Shown piece after piece: positions 37,955-46,606 of a DNA stretch of 64,000 nt. The DNA lies in contig NZ_FYEE01000012.1 of NCBI RefSeq assembly GCF_900187645.1, positions 100,351 to 164,350 on the forward strand, written 5' to 3'. Position 1 is the first letter of the stretch. Every line of letters starts with the position of its first letter. This DNA comes from Pseudomonas sp. Irchel 3E20 (GTDB lineage: Bacteria > Pseudomonadota > Gammaproteobacteria > Pseudomonadales > Pseudomonadaceae). The position numbers and the translations under genes are program-made. The notes beneath the pieces were generated by a model. The model saw only the letters and a program-made list of their open reading frames with translations. It was not told the DNA's origin and did not search any database.

Positions 37955-38532
37955 CCATCGAGAAGAAGGCGCCAAAGCCCAAGACCTGCCGCAACCCAGC
38001 ATGCAGGGGCTCATTCGTCCCTCAGCGCCTCGGTCAAGCGGTGTGCAGCCCTAAGTGTGGACTTGCCATCAAGGACGTTAACCAGGAGAGGGCGCGCAAG
38101 TCGCTGGATCAGGTTGGCCGCGCCGAGATCCGTGTGCGCAAGGAGAAGCTGAAGAGCAGGGCGGATCATGCGCGCGACACGCAGCAAGCATTCAACGAAT
38201 GGGTGCGCCTACGAGACGCCGATCTGCCTTGCGTGAGCTGCGGTCGCCACCACGACGGCCAATATCACGCGGGGCATTACAGGACGGTCGCAGCCAACCC
38301 GGAGATCCGATTCGAGCCTTTGAATGTTCACAAACAATGCGCCCCCTGCAATAACCACAAGTCGGGCGACATTGTGAATTACCGCATTGAGCTGGTGAAG
38401 CGGATCGGCACCGAGGCCGTGGAGTGGCTTGAAGGCCCTCATGAGGCCAAGAAGTACACCGTCGAAGAGCTGAAGGCGATGACCGCCGACTACCGGGCAA
38501 AAACAAGAGAGCTGAAGGGGAGAGCGGCATGA
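37945..38532 (+). CDS. ninG: NinG/Rap recombination protein
   Basis: The protein has 195 residues. The N-terminal zinc cluster (CRNPACRGSFVPQRLGQAVCSPKC) and second cluster (PCVSCGRHH... AGHYRTVAANPEIRFEPLNVHKQCAPCNNHKSGD) define NinG. Lambda Rap/NinG is a structure-specific nuclease acting on recombination branches. It lies just downstream of ninB and upstream of the Q position. Confidence 0.9.
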   Translation: MRVAIEKKAPKPKTCRNPACRGSFVPQRLGQAVCSPKCGLAIKDVNQERARKSLDQVGRAEIRVRKEKLKSRADHARDTQQAFNEWVRLRDADLPCVSCGRHHDGQYHAGHYRTVAANPEIRFEPLNVHKQCAPCNNHKSGDIVNYRIELVKRIGTEAVEWLEGPHEAKKYTVEELKAMTADYRAKTRELKGRAA

Positions 38533-39074
38533 CTTATCGCAACGTGGTATCCGCAGTTGTCCGGGCGCTCGCCGCCGAAACCATCAACTCCGCCGGCGGC
38601 TGCGACTTTGAGCCAAAGGTGCAGTGCGCCAAGCAGAAGGGGGAGATCGTTGGCAAGGAAGCGGCGTTGCTTCAAGACTGCTGGGTGTTCGGGCGCCTGC
38701 ACAAAGCGCTCACCCCGGCGCACTGGCGTGCCTTGGTTGCGAAGTACTCCACGCACCAGGAGCGTAAGCACGGTGCCATTCTGGAGCTGCTGAGTTCGGT
38801 GAAGACTCCGGCGCCGAAACGATTCCGTGAGTGCGCCGTGCTGACCTGGGCTATTCCGCAAGTGGCGGGGGCCGGGGGCAAGCGTTCTGCCGCGGTCCTG
38901 CCAGCAGCCTGGTATGACATCACGAACTGGGACAATGACGGCAAGCCGGAGTCGACCCGGTACCGGTGGCGCTCGTCGATTCGCAAGGCACTGGATGACC
39001 AGGTGAACGAGGCGCTGACCGCTGCCCAGGAGCTGCTCGATGCAGAGGGGCTCATCGAAAGTTGCGCTGCGTAG
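38529..39074 (+). CDS. Q-position late regulator candidate
   Basis: The protein has 181 residues. It is the last gene of the rightward early operon, ATGA-coupled to ninG and directly before the late leader, where lambdoid phages encode antiterminator Q. The sequence has LHKALTPAHWRALVAKYSTHQERKHGAILEL and a C-terminal helical part, reminiscent of Q-like proteins. I see no zinc finger. The role comes from position and from the terminators downstream. Confidence 0.6.
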   Translation: MTYRNVVSAVVRALAAETINSAGGCDFEPKVQCAKQKGEIVGKEAALLQDCWVFGRLHKALTPAHWRALVAKYSTHQERKHGAILELLSSVKTPAPKRFRECAVLTWAIPQVAGAGGKRSAAVLPAAWYDITNWDNDGKPESTRYRWRSSIRKALDDQVNEALTAAQELLDAEGLIESCAA

Positions 39075-39157
39075 CAGTTAGCCATTGCAATGAGTGAGAA
39101 AGTGAGAGAATATTTGCCCATCCTGTCGATCTTGCGCGTTAGGGATTGACACTAGAA

Positions 39158-39184
39158 AGCCTCGCCAATGTGCGGGGCTTTTTG
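39158..39184 (+). terminator. Terminator after the Q-position gene
   Basis: AAGCCTCGC-CAATGT-GCGGGGCTT with T5. It ends the early transcript and/or starts the set of late-leader terminators. Confidence 0.8.
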
Positions 39185-39279
39185 CTTTGCGCCGTTCGTC
39201 CAGTGTTTGGCACTCGCTGCGACCTGCCGACTCCCATGTTTAAGCGCGGATATTCCGAGCGTTTGAACGGAGAGCCAGC

Positions 39280-39477
39280 ATGGATATTGATAAGAGAGCC
39301 CCAGGCAACATTTCTCAGCAGGAAGTGACCCGCGGTACAGATAATGAAACAGGGCACGATTCGAAGCGTGATGAGGATGAAATCCCTCTGCCGCCGGATG
39401 ACGAAGCTCCTCTTGAAGAAGAGATGTCGGATGTCGATGCAGCTGATTCTGTAGCAAGTGAGCACCCCGACAACTGA
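39280..39477 (+). CDS. Small acidic hypothetical protein
   Basis: The protein has 65 residues and is very acidic (DEDEIPLPPDDEAPLEEEMSD in the middle). GGAG lies about nine bases upstream. It has a terminator on each side. The composition suggests a disordered or DNA-mimic-like protein. Function unknown. Confidence 0.5.
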   Translation: MDIDKRAPGNISQQEVTRGTDNETGHDSKRDEDEIPLPPDDEAPLEEEMSDVDAADSVASEHPDN

Positions 39478-39497
39478 TGCAAGTTCGCTTAAATGAG

Positions 39498-39521
39498 CCC
39501 GGCCACTGCGCCGGGTTTTTT
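39498..39521 (+). terminator. Intrinsic terminator in the late leader
   Basis: CCCGGC-CACTGC-GCCGGG with T6, directly after the small acidic gene. Confidence 0.85.
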
Positions 39522-39746
39522 ATTGCTTCAATTTCACCTGTAGCCAGGACAGCCCTCGGGAAGGCCTGGACGCTGATAAGCCGGAAAGTACAGCGCTTCA
39601 AGAAAACACCGGCAGCCCGCGTACCCTGTCCCATCACCATGCTTACAGGGTGGCGCGAGACTGGAACAGCGAGATCGATGCATTGGGGCGTCGACGCTGG
39701 GAAGGTCTCTGGCAGACAGCTCGGAAAGACGAGCGCACCTATTCAG

Positions 39747-39811
39747 GGCCTCTGCATTCGCAGGGGCCTTTCTGTTTTGGGCAATGCCCAGGCCTACGCA
39801 GGCCATTTTTA
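39747..39811 (+). terminator. Two tandem terminators before the holin; rest of gap has no gene
   Basis: GGCCTCTGC-ATTC-GCAGGGGCC (39747-39768) is followed by a T-rich tail. GGCCT-ACGC-AGGCC (39791-39804) is followed by ATTTTTATT. The gap 39522-39841 has no supported gene; it is probably untranslated late leader. Transcription must read through these to reach holin and terminase. Confidence 0.75.
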
Positions 39812-39841
39812 TTCCTAACTCCCTGACGGGGAGGAACCGAG

Positions 39842-40174
39842 ATGCCAAACATGCCAGACAAACCAGACACTTGGGCGATAGCGCTTGCATGGTTGAGCCA
39901 GCATTCGCCAATCCTCTATGCGGCTGGTCTTTCCTGCGCCATGGCTGTCTTGCGTATCACCTACGGCGGCGGTACACGGCGCCAGATGATCGTGGAGGGT
40001 GCTATCTGTGGCGGTCTGGCCCTGACGATCATCAGCGGGCTTGAGTTTTTCCATTTGCCCCAGAGCATGGCCACCTTCGTAGGTGGCTGGGTTGGCTTTC
40101 TGGGCGTGGAGAAGATCCGCTCTATTGCTGATCGTGTGACGGACTTCAAGCTGCCCAGTCGCAAAGCCGAGTAA
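39842..40174 (+). CDS. Phage holin, lambda-family
   Basis: The protein has 110 residues. It has three hydrophobic segments (ILYAAGLSCAMAVLRI, MIVEGAICGGLALTIISGLEFF, MATFVGGWVGFLGVEKI) and a charged C-terminus. It starts MPNMPDKPDTWAIALAWLSQH, as in holins of Pseudomonas siphophages. It would set lysis timing. No endolysin gene follows directly, which is unusual. Confidence 0.85.
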   Translation: MPNMPDKPDTWAIALAWLSQHSPILYAAGLSCAMAVLRITYGGGTRRQMIVEGAICGGLALTIISGLEFFHLPQSMATFVGGWVGFLGVEKIRSIADRVTDFKLPSRKAE

Positions 40175-40176
40175 TC

Positions 40177-40212
40177 CGCGCCACGTTTTCGAATGCGCCA
40201 AATCGTGGCGCG
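40177..40212. repeat. Inverted repeat CGCGCCACG/CGTGGCGCG
   Basis: 9-base perfect arms (40177-40185 and 40204-40212), in the gap between the holin and the next gene. It repeats the core of the dyad at 33804-33839, including the TTTT that follows the left arm. Confidence 0.65.
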
Positions 40213-40223
40213 AGGTTTTGCAG

Positions 40224-40415
40224 ATGAGCAACGTCACCCGCCTACGGCATGTGCTTCCCATGGGGAAGGACATCAACGCTGCGGTAAGCGCTCTCGATAA
40301 GGCCATTGCCGATGCAGTGGACGTCGCCAAGGCTGCCGGATTGCCTCAAGGCCTGATCGTTGGACTGCTCCACGGCCATGCCCACGCACAGACTCATCAG
40401 ATGGTGATCGAATGA
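40224..40415 (+). CDS. Small hypothetical protein
   Basis: The protein has 63 residues (MSNVTRLRHVLPMGKDINAAVSALDKAIADAV...), with a His-rich C-terminus (LLHGHAHAQTHQMVIE). An in-frame ATG two codons earlier is possible. It is ATGA-coupled to the next gene. Function unknown. Confidence 0.6.
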   Translation: MSNVTRLRHVLPMGKDINAAVSALDKAIADAVDVAKAAGLPQGLIVGLLHGHAHAQTHQMVIE

Positions 40416-40717
40416 CCGTCAAGGTTCTGGAGTTCAAGCGCCCCGGCGATCCTCACTCGTCCGGTGAAGCCATCTGCGCCCACTGCAAGCATGAATGGGT
40501 GGCTGTAGCGCCTGCTGGCCAGCGGAATCTTGAGTGCCCGGCCTGTAGTTCGCACCGAGGCGTATTCAAGTGGCCCTATGGTCCGTCCGAAGGCGATGAG
40601 GGCTACCAGTGCAATTGCGGCTCCGAAGACTTCTTCATCATGCGCCGGGGCAAGCAGGCCAATGGCGCGGTGTACTGCCGTGGTTGCGGCACAGAGGCCA
40701 CTGGCTGGTTCCAATAA
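40412..40717 (+). CDS. Zinc-ribbon protein
   Basis: The protein has 101 residues with three Cys-pair clusters: CAHCKHEW, LECPACSSHRG, then CNCGSEDF with CRGCGTEATG. They can form two zinc ribbons. It lies between holin and terminase, where small regulators of packaging or late transcription occur. The role is not known. Confidence 0.7.
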   Translation: MTVKVLEFKRPGDPHSSGEAICAHCKHEWVAVAPAGQRNLECPACSSHRGVFKWPYGPSEGDEGYQCNCGSEDFFIMRRGKQANGAVYCRGCGTEATGWFQ

Positions 40718-40730
40718 TCAAGGATTCCCC

Positions 40731-41339
40731 ATGACAACCAAGCAACCCGACTGGGAGGCAATCGAACGCGCCTACCGGGCCGGTCTGCTTTCCATACGAG
40801 AGATCGCCTCTACTCAAGGCATAACCCACGGCGCTATAAACAAGCGCGCCAAGCGGGATGGATGGGAGCGAAACCTCAAGGCAAAGATACAGGCGAAGGC
40901 TGATTCGCTGGTATCCAAACGCACGGTATCCACTCTGGTATCCACCAAACAGGCGGATACCGAAAGAGAGATTATCGAGGTCAACGCGGAGGTCATTGCG
41001 AATATCCGCATGGCCCACCGTGGCGACATCTCACGCGGTCGGCGACTGACCAATAAGCTTCTGGATGAGCTGGAAGGGCTGACTGACAACCGGCAGTTAT
41101 TTGAAGAGCTCGGCGAGCTGATGCGCTCGGAGGACGACAACGGCCAGGACAAGCGCAACGACCTGTACCAGCGGATCATTGATCTGCCAGGCCGATCCAA
41201 GACGATGAAGGAAATGGCGGAGACGCTGAAGACCCTGATCTCGCTGGAACGCCAGGCCTACGACCTCGACACCAAATCTGGCGGCAATGACGCCGACGAG
41301 CTATCCAAGCTGATGGACGATCTATCGAAGGACGCCTGA
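40731..41339 (+). CDS. Terminase small subunit
   Basis: The protein has 202 residues from the ATG at 40731 (AAGGA upstream). The N-terminal helix-turn-helix (WEAIERAYRAGLLSIREIASTQGITHGAINKRAKRDGW) is typical of DNA-recognising TerS. A helical oligomerisation domain follows. It recognises the packaging site and hands DNA to TerL, which follows after 2 bases. Confidence 0.85.
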   Translation: MTTKQPDWEAIERAYRAGLLSIREIASTQGITHGAINKRAKRDGWERNLKAKIQAKADSLVSKRTVSTLVSTKQADTEREIIEVNAEVIANIRMAHRGDISRGRRLTNKLLDELEGLTDNRQLFEELGELMRSEDDNGQDKRNDLYQRIIDLPGRSKTMKEMAETLKTLISLERQAYDLDTKSGGNDADELSKLMDDLSKDA

Positions 41340-41341
41340 CC

Positions 41342-42829
41342 ATGAAGCCCGAGCACATGAAGCTGCTGCGGGATAAGTTCTGGCGCCTGAACAACCTCTA
41401 CTTCATCACGGACAAGCAGGGCAAGAAGGTCCGCTTCCGGATGACGGACGAGCAGATCGAATACTTCGAGGGGATGCACACCCGGAACATCATCCTGAAG
41501 GCCCGGCAACTTGGCTTCACCACCGAATGCTGCATCATCCAACTGGACGCGGCGCTGTTCGAGTCGGCCAAGTGTGCGCTGATCGCTCACACCCTGAACG
41601 ACGCCAAGCGCCTGTTCCGGGAGAAGGTGAAGTACGCCTACGACAACCTGCCTGCTGAGATTCGCGCTGCCAACCCTGCGAGTAATGACGCCGCCGGCGA
41701 GCTGGTCTTCAGCAAGGGTGGTTCGCTCTACGTCAGCACCTCGTTTCGGGGCGGCACGCTGCGTTACCTGCACGTATCCGAATTCGGAAAGATCTGCGCC
41801 AAGTTTCCGCACAAGGCGCGGGAGATCGTCACCGGCGCCTTCGAGGCTGTCGCCACCGATTGCTTCGTCACGATTGAGTCGACCGCGGAGGGCAGGGCGG
41901 GCTACTTCTTCGATTACTCGCAGAGCGCGGAGCGCCAACAACTGGCCGGCGTGCCCCTGGGCTTGCTGGACTGGAAGTTTTTCTTCTTCTCTTGGTGGAA
42001 GAACAAGGCCTATTGGCTTGACCCGACTGACGTCGTCATCCCGCAGCGCCTGACCGACTATTTCAACGACCTGTTCGCCAAGCACGGAATCGACACAAAC
42101 CCAGGCCAGCGCGCCTGGTACGCGGCGAAGGAGAAGACGCTCGGCGACGACATGAAGCGGGAATACCCGTCCATCCCTGTCGAAGCCTTCCAGCAGTCGG
42201 TCGAGGGAGCTTACTACGCCCAGCAGTTGACGAAGCTCTACGCGCAGCAGCGCATCGGCGTGATCCCGAACAACAGCCACCTACCGGTAATGACCTTCTG
42301 GGACATCGGCGTCGGCGACTCAACTGCCATTTGGTTCGTGCGCCAGGTCGGCGAAGAGTTTCACGTCATCGATTACTACGAGAACAGCGGCGAAGGCCTG
42401 CGGCACTACATGAAGGTGCTCAAGGACAAGGGCTACACCTACTCCGAACACTGGGGGCCGCACGACATCGATAACAGGGAGTTCGGCAGCGACGCCAAAA
42501 CCCGTCGGGAGCTGGCCCGCGAGGGCTACGACATCGACGGCCAGAAATACAGCATGACTTTCCAGGTCGTGCCGAAGCTCGGCGTCAACGATGGTATCGA
42601 GCAGGTGCGGGAGATCCTGCCCAAGTGTGCTTTCGATGACTCGAAGTGCGAGCAGGGGGTCTCCTGCCTTGAGAACTACCGCAAGGAGTGGGACGACAAG
42701 CGCGGCTGCTGGAAAGACAAGCCGCTGCACGACTGGACCTCTCACGGCTCCGACGGATTCCGGTACTTCGCTGTCGCCAAGAGCGCTAGGAAACCGGTCA
42801 AATCAATCAAAATGGGATTCGCACGCTAA
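41342..42829 (+). CDS. Terminase large subunit
   Basis: The protein has 495 residues. It has an ATPase domain with a deviant Walker A (KARQLGFT, residues 53-60) and Walker B (YLHVSE, 142-147). The nuclease domain begins FWDIGVGDSTAIWF (catalytic Asp) and ends DGFRYFAVA. It translocates and cuts phage DNA at the portal. It overlaps the portal gene by one base. Confidence 0.93.
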   Translation: MKPEHMKLLRDKFWRLNNLYFITDKQGKKVRFRMTDEQIEYFEGMHTRNIILKARQLGFTTECCIIQLDAALFESAKCALIAHTLNDAKRLFREKVKYAYDNLPAEIRAANPASNDAAGELVFSKGGSLYVSTSFRGGTLRYLHVSEFGKICAKFPHKAREIVTGAFEAVATDCFVTIESTAEGRAGYFFDYSQSAERQQLAGVPLGLLDWKFFFFSWWKNKAYWLDPTDVVIPQRLTDYFNDLFAKHGIDTNPGQRAWYAAKEKTLGDDMKREYPSIPVEAFQQSVEGAYYAQQLTKLYAQQRIGVIPNNSHLPVMTFWDIGVGDSTAIWFVRQVGEEFHVIDYYENSGEGLRHYMKVLKDKGYTYSEHWGPHDIDNREFGSDAKTRRELAREGYDIDGQKYSMTFQVVPKLGVNDGIEQVREILPKCAFDDSKCEQGVSCLENYRKEWDDKRGCWKDKPLHDWTSHGSDGFRYFAVAKSARKPVKSIKMGFAR

Positions 42830-44289
42830 TGGCAGACGTCACATACACCCGCCCGGAGTACGACGCGGCACAGTCCCGTTGGCGGCTGGTGCGCGACGTG
42901 TGCAAGGGCTCCGAGACGGTCAAGGGGCGCGGCGATGTTTACTTGCCCAGGCCCAACAAGCACGACACCAGCCCTGAGAACCTTGAACGGTACAAGTCGT
43001 ACAAGCAGCGGGCCGTGTACTACAACGCTACCGGGCGCACGAAGCACAGTCTGGTGGGGGCCGTGTTCCGCACCTGGCCAACGCTGACTGTCCCCGGCGC
43101 ACTAGATTACGTCGCCACGGACATCGACGGGCAGGGCGTGAGCGTTTATCAGCAGTCGCAATCGGTCATCGGGCACCTGCTCGAGGTTGGTCGGCACGGT
43201 TTGCTGGTTGACTATGCCGCGGTGCAGGCCGGTACCGTGAGCAAGGCGGACGAACAGGCGGGTCGCGCTCGTGCAAGCGTTGCGAGCTACCCAGCCGAGT
43301 CGATCAGGAACTGGAAGACCCGTAAGGTCGGCGGTCAGCACTTGCTGAGCCTGGTTGTGCTGCAAGAATCCGTAGATGTCGACACCGATGACGGCTTCGG
43401 CAGCGAAAAGGTTACCCAGTACCGGGTGCTACGCCTGGACGAGACCGGCGTGTACACCCAGGAGGTGTGGGAAGAGGGAACAAGCCAGACGGCTATGATT
43501 ATCCCGCCATTCACCCCCCTGAATGGCGCGGGCCAGCCTTGGCGGATCATCCCGTTCCACTTCCTTGGTAGCGAAAACAACGACACCAGCATCGACGACG
43601 CGCCGCTGTATGACATGGCGGTGCTGAACATCGGTCACTACTGCAACAGTGCGGACTATGAGGACTCTGTCTGGTTCTCTGGTCAGCCGCAGTTCTGGAT
43701 CTCCGGACTGGACGAAGCCTGGCGCGATCACCTTGAGGCAAATGGCATTTATGTCGGCTCCAGGGCGCCGCTGACGCTCCCGGCCAATGGATCGTGCGGG
43801 TTTGCTCAGCCCGAGCCGAACACGCTTGTGAAGGAGGCCATGGACGCCAAGAAACAGGACATGGTGTCCCTCGGCGCCCGCCTGATCGAACGTGGTAGCG
43901 CGGTGAAGACCGCAACCCAGGCCGACAACGACAGTGCAGCCGAACACAGCGTGCTTTCCCTGGTGGTGAGCAACGTCAGCGAAGCGTACAGCCAGTGCCT
44001 GGTTTGGATGGCTGAGTTCGTGAACGCGCCCGGCGATGTGGTCTATAAGCTCAATCAAGACTTCAGCCAGATTACGCTGGACGCAACGATCCTTGCTGCG
44101 CTGTTCAATGCGGTGCAGGGCGGCAAGCTGCCTGAAGGCGACTTCTGGCAGTACCTGCGTGATCGCGGCGTGATTAACCCAGAGAAGACGGACGACGACA
44201 TCCGGGGCGAACTGGAGGCGCAAAGCACTGGGCCTGACCTGGATGACGACGAGGTAATTCCGAATGGCGGCAAACCAAGCAATCCTTGA
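42829..44289 (+). CDS. Portal protein (DUF4055-like)
   Basis: The protein has 486 residues. Features are the N-terminal YLPRPNKHD...RYKSYKQRAVYYNATGRTKHSLVGAVFR and the later ADNDSAAEHSVLSLVVSNVSEAYSQCL, which match the DUF4055 portal family. It forms the dodecameric DNA gate of the capsid. It lies between TerL and the head morphogenesis gene, which it overlaps by 26 bases. Confidence 0.85.
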   Translation: MADVTYTRPEYDAAQSRWRLVRDVCKGSETVKGRGDVYLPRPNKHDTSPENLERYKSYKQRAVYYNATGRTKHSLVGAVFRTWPTLTVPGALDYVATDIDGQGVSVYQQSQSVIGHLLEVGRHGLLVDYAAVQAGTVSKADEQAGRARASVASYPAESIRNWKTRKVGGQHLLSLVVLQESVDVDTDDGFGSEKVTQYRVLRLDETGVYTQEVWEEGTSQTAMIIPPFTPLNGAGQPWRIIPFHFLGSENNDTSIDDAPLYDMAVLNIGHYCNSADYEDSVWFSGQPQFWISGLDEAWRDHLEANGIYVGSRAPLTLPANGSCGFAQPEPNTLVKEAMDAKKQDMVSLGARLIERGSAVKTATQADNDSAAEHSVLSLVVSNVSEAYSQCLVWMAEFVNAPGDVVYKLNQDFSQITLDATILAALFNAVQGGKLPEGDFWQYLRDRGVINPEKTDDDIRGELEAQSTGPDLDDDEVIPNGGKPSNP

Positions 44290-45352
44290 CGCCACTATCC
44301 GGCACGCCGTCTTCCTGGAGCAGCTGAAGTCGGGTGAGGTGGCAAAGTTCGCGCCGTTTCTCAAGGAGATCGACCGCTCGATTCGTGAGCGACTGACCCG
44401 GGCAGACCTGACGGATTACACCGTCGCGCGGCTGGAGCGGCTGCTGAGCGAGGTTGATAGCCTGCTGCTGGGCATCTTCGACCGGTACAGCGAGAAGCTG
44501 AACCTCGACCTGGTGGATATCGCCAACTACGAGGCCGAGTTTGAAGCGACCAGTTTGACCCGGGCGGCACCGGTAGGCGTCACCTTCGACGCGGCGGTGC
44601 CAGGTGCGGCGGCAATCAGGGCGGCAATCCTCACCAATCCGCTCAGCGTGCGCGGTGCCGACGGCGGAAAACTGCTCAAGTCGTTCATTGATGGCTTCAC
44701 CACAATTGAGCGGCAACGCCTCACAGGCGCGATCAGGCAGGGCTTCTTCGAAGGCCAGACGAACTTCCAGATCATCAAGAATATTCGCGGTACCAAGGCG
44801 CTCCAGTACAACGACGGCATCCTGGCCACCACCAACCGCAACGCCGGCGCCATCGTGCGGACGGCGGTGCAGCACGTAGCCACCCAGGCGCGCATGGAGA
44901 CGCTGAAGGAGAACGCCGACGTCGTGCAGTCCGTGGAGTGGGTCAGCACCCTGGATTCGAAAACCACCAGCCAGTGCCGGACGCTCGATAAGCGCCGGTT
45001 CAAGCTGACTGAAGGGCCGAGGCCGCCGATCCACATCAACTGCCGCTCAACGGTGGTGGCTGTGACGCGCTTCAGCGCCTTATTCGCCAAGGACGCCACG
45101 CGGGCATCCATCGGCGACGGTGGTGCCAAGCAGGTGAGGGCAGACCTCAGCTACTACGACTGGCTCAAGCAGCAGCCAGCAGCGTTCCAAGACAAGGCCA
45201 TCGGCCCGGTCCGCGCCAAACTTTTCCGCGAAGGCGGCCTAAGTATCGAGCGATTCTCCGAGCTGCAGCTTGATCGCAACTTTTCACCTCTGACCCTTGT
45301 GCAGATGAAGGCGCTTGAGCCTTTGGCGTTCGAGAGGGCGGGCATCAAATAA
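44264..45352 (+). CDS. Phage head morphogenesis protein (gp7/Mu F-like)
   Basis: The protein has 362 residues. The domain near 180-290 reads IVRTAVQHVATQARMETL... VQSVEWVSTLDSKTTSQCRTLDKRRFKL...PPIHINCRSTVV, the gp7/Mu F minor-head signature. It assists capsid assembly and may be ejected with DNA. Confidence 0.9.
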   Translation: MAANQAILDATIRHAVFLEQLKSGEVAKFAPFLKEIDRSIRERLTRADLTDYTVARLERLLSEVDSLLLGIFDRYSEKLNLDLVDIANYEAEFEATSLTRAAPVGVTFDAAVPGAAAIRAAILTNPLSVRGADGGKLLKSFIDGFTTIERQRLTGAIRQGFFEGQTNFQIIKNIRGTKALQYNDGILATTNRNAGAIVRTAVQHVATQARMETLKENADVVQSVEWVSTLDSKTTSQCRTLDKRRFKLTEGPRPPIHINCRSTVVAVTRFSALFAKDATRASIGDGGAKQVRADLSYYDWLKQQPAAFQDKAIGPVRAKLFREGGLSIERFSELQLDRNFSPLTLVQMKALEPLAFERAGIK

Positions 45353-45365
45353 CCTGGAGACACCC

Positions 45366-45797
45366 ATGACCAAGCACTTCATCGGCACCAAAATTGTTTT
45401 GGCGCTGGCAATGACCCGGCTCGCGTACAACGAATACCGTGGATGGCAGCTACCAGACGACGAGAACGGCGCCGATGACGGCTACCTGGTCGAGTACACC
45501 GACGGTGGCGCTCCAAATCATCAAGACCACGCCGGGTACATCAGTTGGTCGCCCAAGGCTCAGTTTGACGCCGGCTACGTTGAGGTTGGCGATGTTGGGC
45601 ATCTGCCTCCGCATCAACAGCGCGTGATTGCCGAGCGCGAGCAATTGGCCGACCGCATCCAGAAGCTGGAAGCGTTCCTGCACACCGATCTGTGCGCCAG
45701 CCTGCCTGATGATGAGCAACAACTGCTCAAGATGCAGGCCGATGCAATGGTGCTGTACCTCGGCATCATCAACACCCGAGCTTCTAAGTTCGCCTGA
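45366..45797 (+). CDS. Two-part small phage protein
   Basis: The protein has 143 residues. The N-terminal part (KIVLALAMTRLAYNEYRGWQLPDDENGADDGYLVEYTDGG... YISWSPKAQFDAGYVEV) is, as I recall, a widespread small phage domain. The C-terminal part (IAEREQLADRIQKLEAFL... LKMQADAMVLYLGIIN) is a separate helical domain also found alone in phages. This looks like a fusion of two short phage proteins. Function unknown. Confidence 0.7.
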   Translation: MTKHFIGTKIVLALAMTRLAYNEYRGWQLPDDENGADDGYLVEYTDGGAPNHQDHAGYISWSPKAQFDAGYVEVGDVGHLPPHQQRVIAEREQLADRIQKLEAFLHTDLCASLPDDEQQLLKMQADAMVLYLGIINTRASKFA

Positions 45798-45816
45798 TCG
45801 TAACTCAATTCCAAAT

Positions 45817-45838
45817 GCCGGCCATGAGCCGGCTTTTT
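45817..45838 (+). terminator. Intrinsic terminator before the scaffold gene
   Basis: GCCGGC-CATGA-GCCGGC with T5. It lies 46 bases before the scaffold start, inside the late operon. Confidence 0.8.
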
Positions 45839-45884
45839 CATGTCTGCGGGCAGGGCCTGCAAATCGTCTCTGGGAGACAAGCAA

Positions 45885-46595
45885 ATGGGTTTGAAATATC
45901 AGCTGGACACTCTTGACGGTCTCGATGACTCCGTTAAATCGCTCTACACCGAGAAGGAAGGCAAGTTTGTCCTCGGTATCGAAGGCCTGCCGCAACCAGA
46001 AGACGTATCTGGCCTGAAATCCAAGGTCCAAGAGTTGCTGGACGAGAAGAAGGCCGCCGATAAGGCGCGTAAGGATGCCGAAGACCAGGCCCGCCTGGAG
46101 CGTGAAGAAAACGCTCGTAAGTCCGGCAACGTCGAGGAGCTCGAAAAGTCCTGGTCTGAAAAGTACAACCGCCGCGAAGCTGAGCTGAACGGCATGCTGG
46201 AACAGGAGCGTGGAACGCTGAGTACTCAGATCCGGGATCTGACCGTCGGCCGTACCGCTACTGATATCGCGTCCGCTCTGGCAATCCCAGGCAGCGCCAA
46301 AGCCCTGTTGCCGCACATCGAGCGCCGTCTGAGCGTCGAGCAGCGGGACGGGAAGCCTGTTGTGGTCGTCCTCGACCAGCAGGGCAAGCTCTCGGCGGCA
46401 TCGCTGGATGAGCTGAAAGCAGAATTCGCAAACGACACGGCCTTCGCGCCGTTGATCGCGGGCAGTAAGGCGTCCGGCGGCGGGGCTGCTGGTGCTGGAG
46501 GTGGCGGCGGGGCCGCAAAAGGAAAAATCGGCGGCACCAAAGAGGAACGACAGGCCGCGATCGCGAGCCGGTTCCCGGATCTCCCTCTCAAGTAA
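45885..46595 (+). CDS. Capsid scaffold protein
   Basis: The protein has 236 residues. A long charged coiled coil (VQELLDEKKAADKARKDAEDQARLEREENARK... EELEKSW) is followed by a Gly/Ala-rich linker and a C-terminal IASRFPDLPLK. It lies directly before the major capsid gene, as scaffolds do. The ATG at 45885 has GGGAG upstream. Confidence 0.85.
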   Translation: MGLKYQLDTLDGLDDSVKSLYTEKEGKFVLGIEGLPQPEDVSGLKSKVQELLDEKKAADKARKDAEDQARLEREENARKSGNVEELEKSWSEKYNRREAELNGMLEQERGTLSTQIRDLTVGRTATDIASALAIPGSAKALLPHIERRLSVEQRDGKPVVVVLDQQGKLSAASLDELKAEFANDTAFAPLIAGSKASGGGAAGAGGGGGAAKGKIGGTKEERQAAIASRFPDLPLK

Positions 46596-46606
46596 GGAAA
46601 TAACCC

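Noticed and set aside
39534..39740. Possible tRNA in the late leader
   Set aside because: No cloverleaf could be completed; only partial stems are seen.
41258..42280. 340-codon reverse frame over the terminase gene
   Set aside because: TerL on the plus strand has Walker and nuclease motifs, so this is a shadow.
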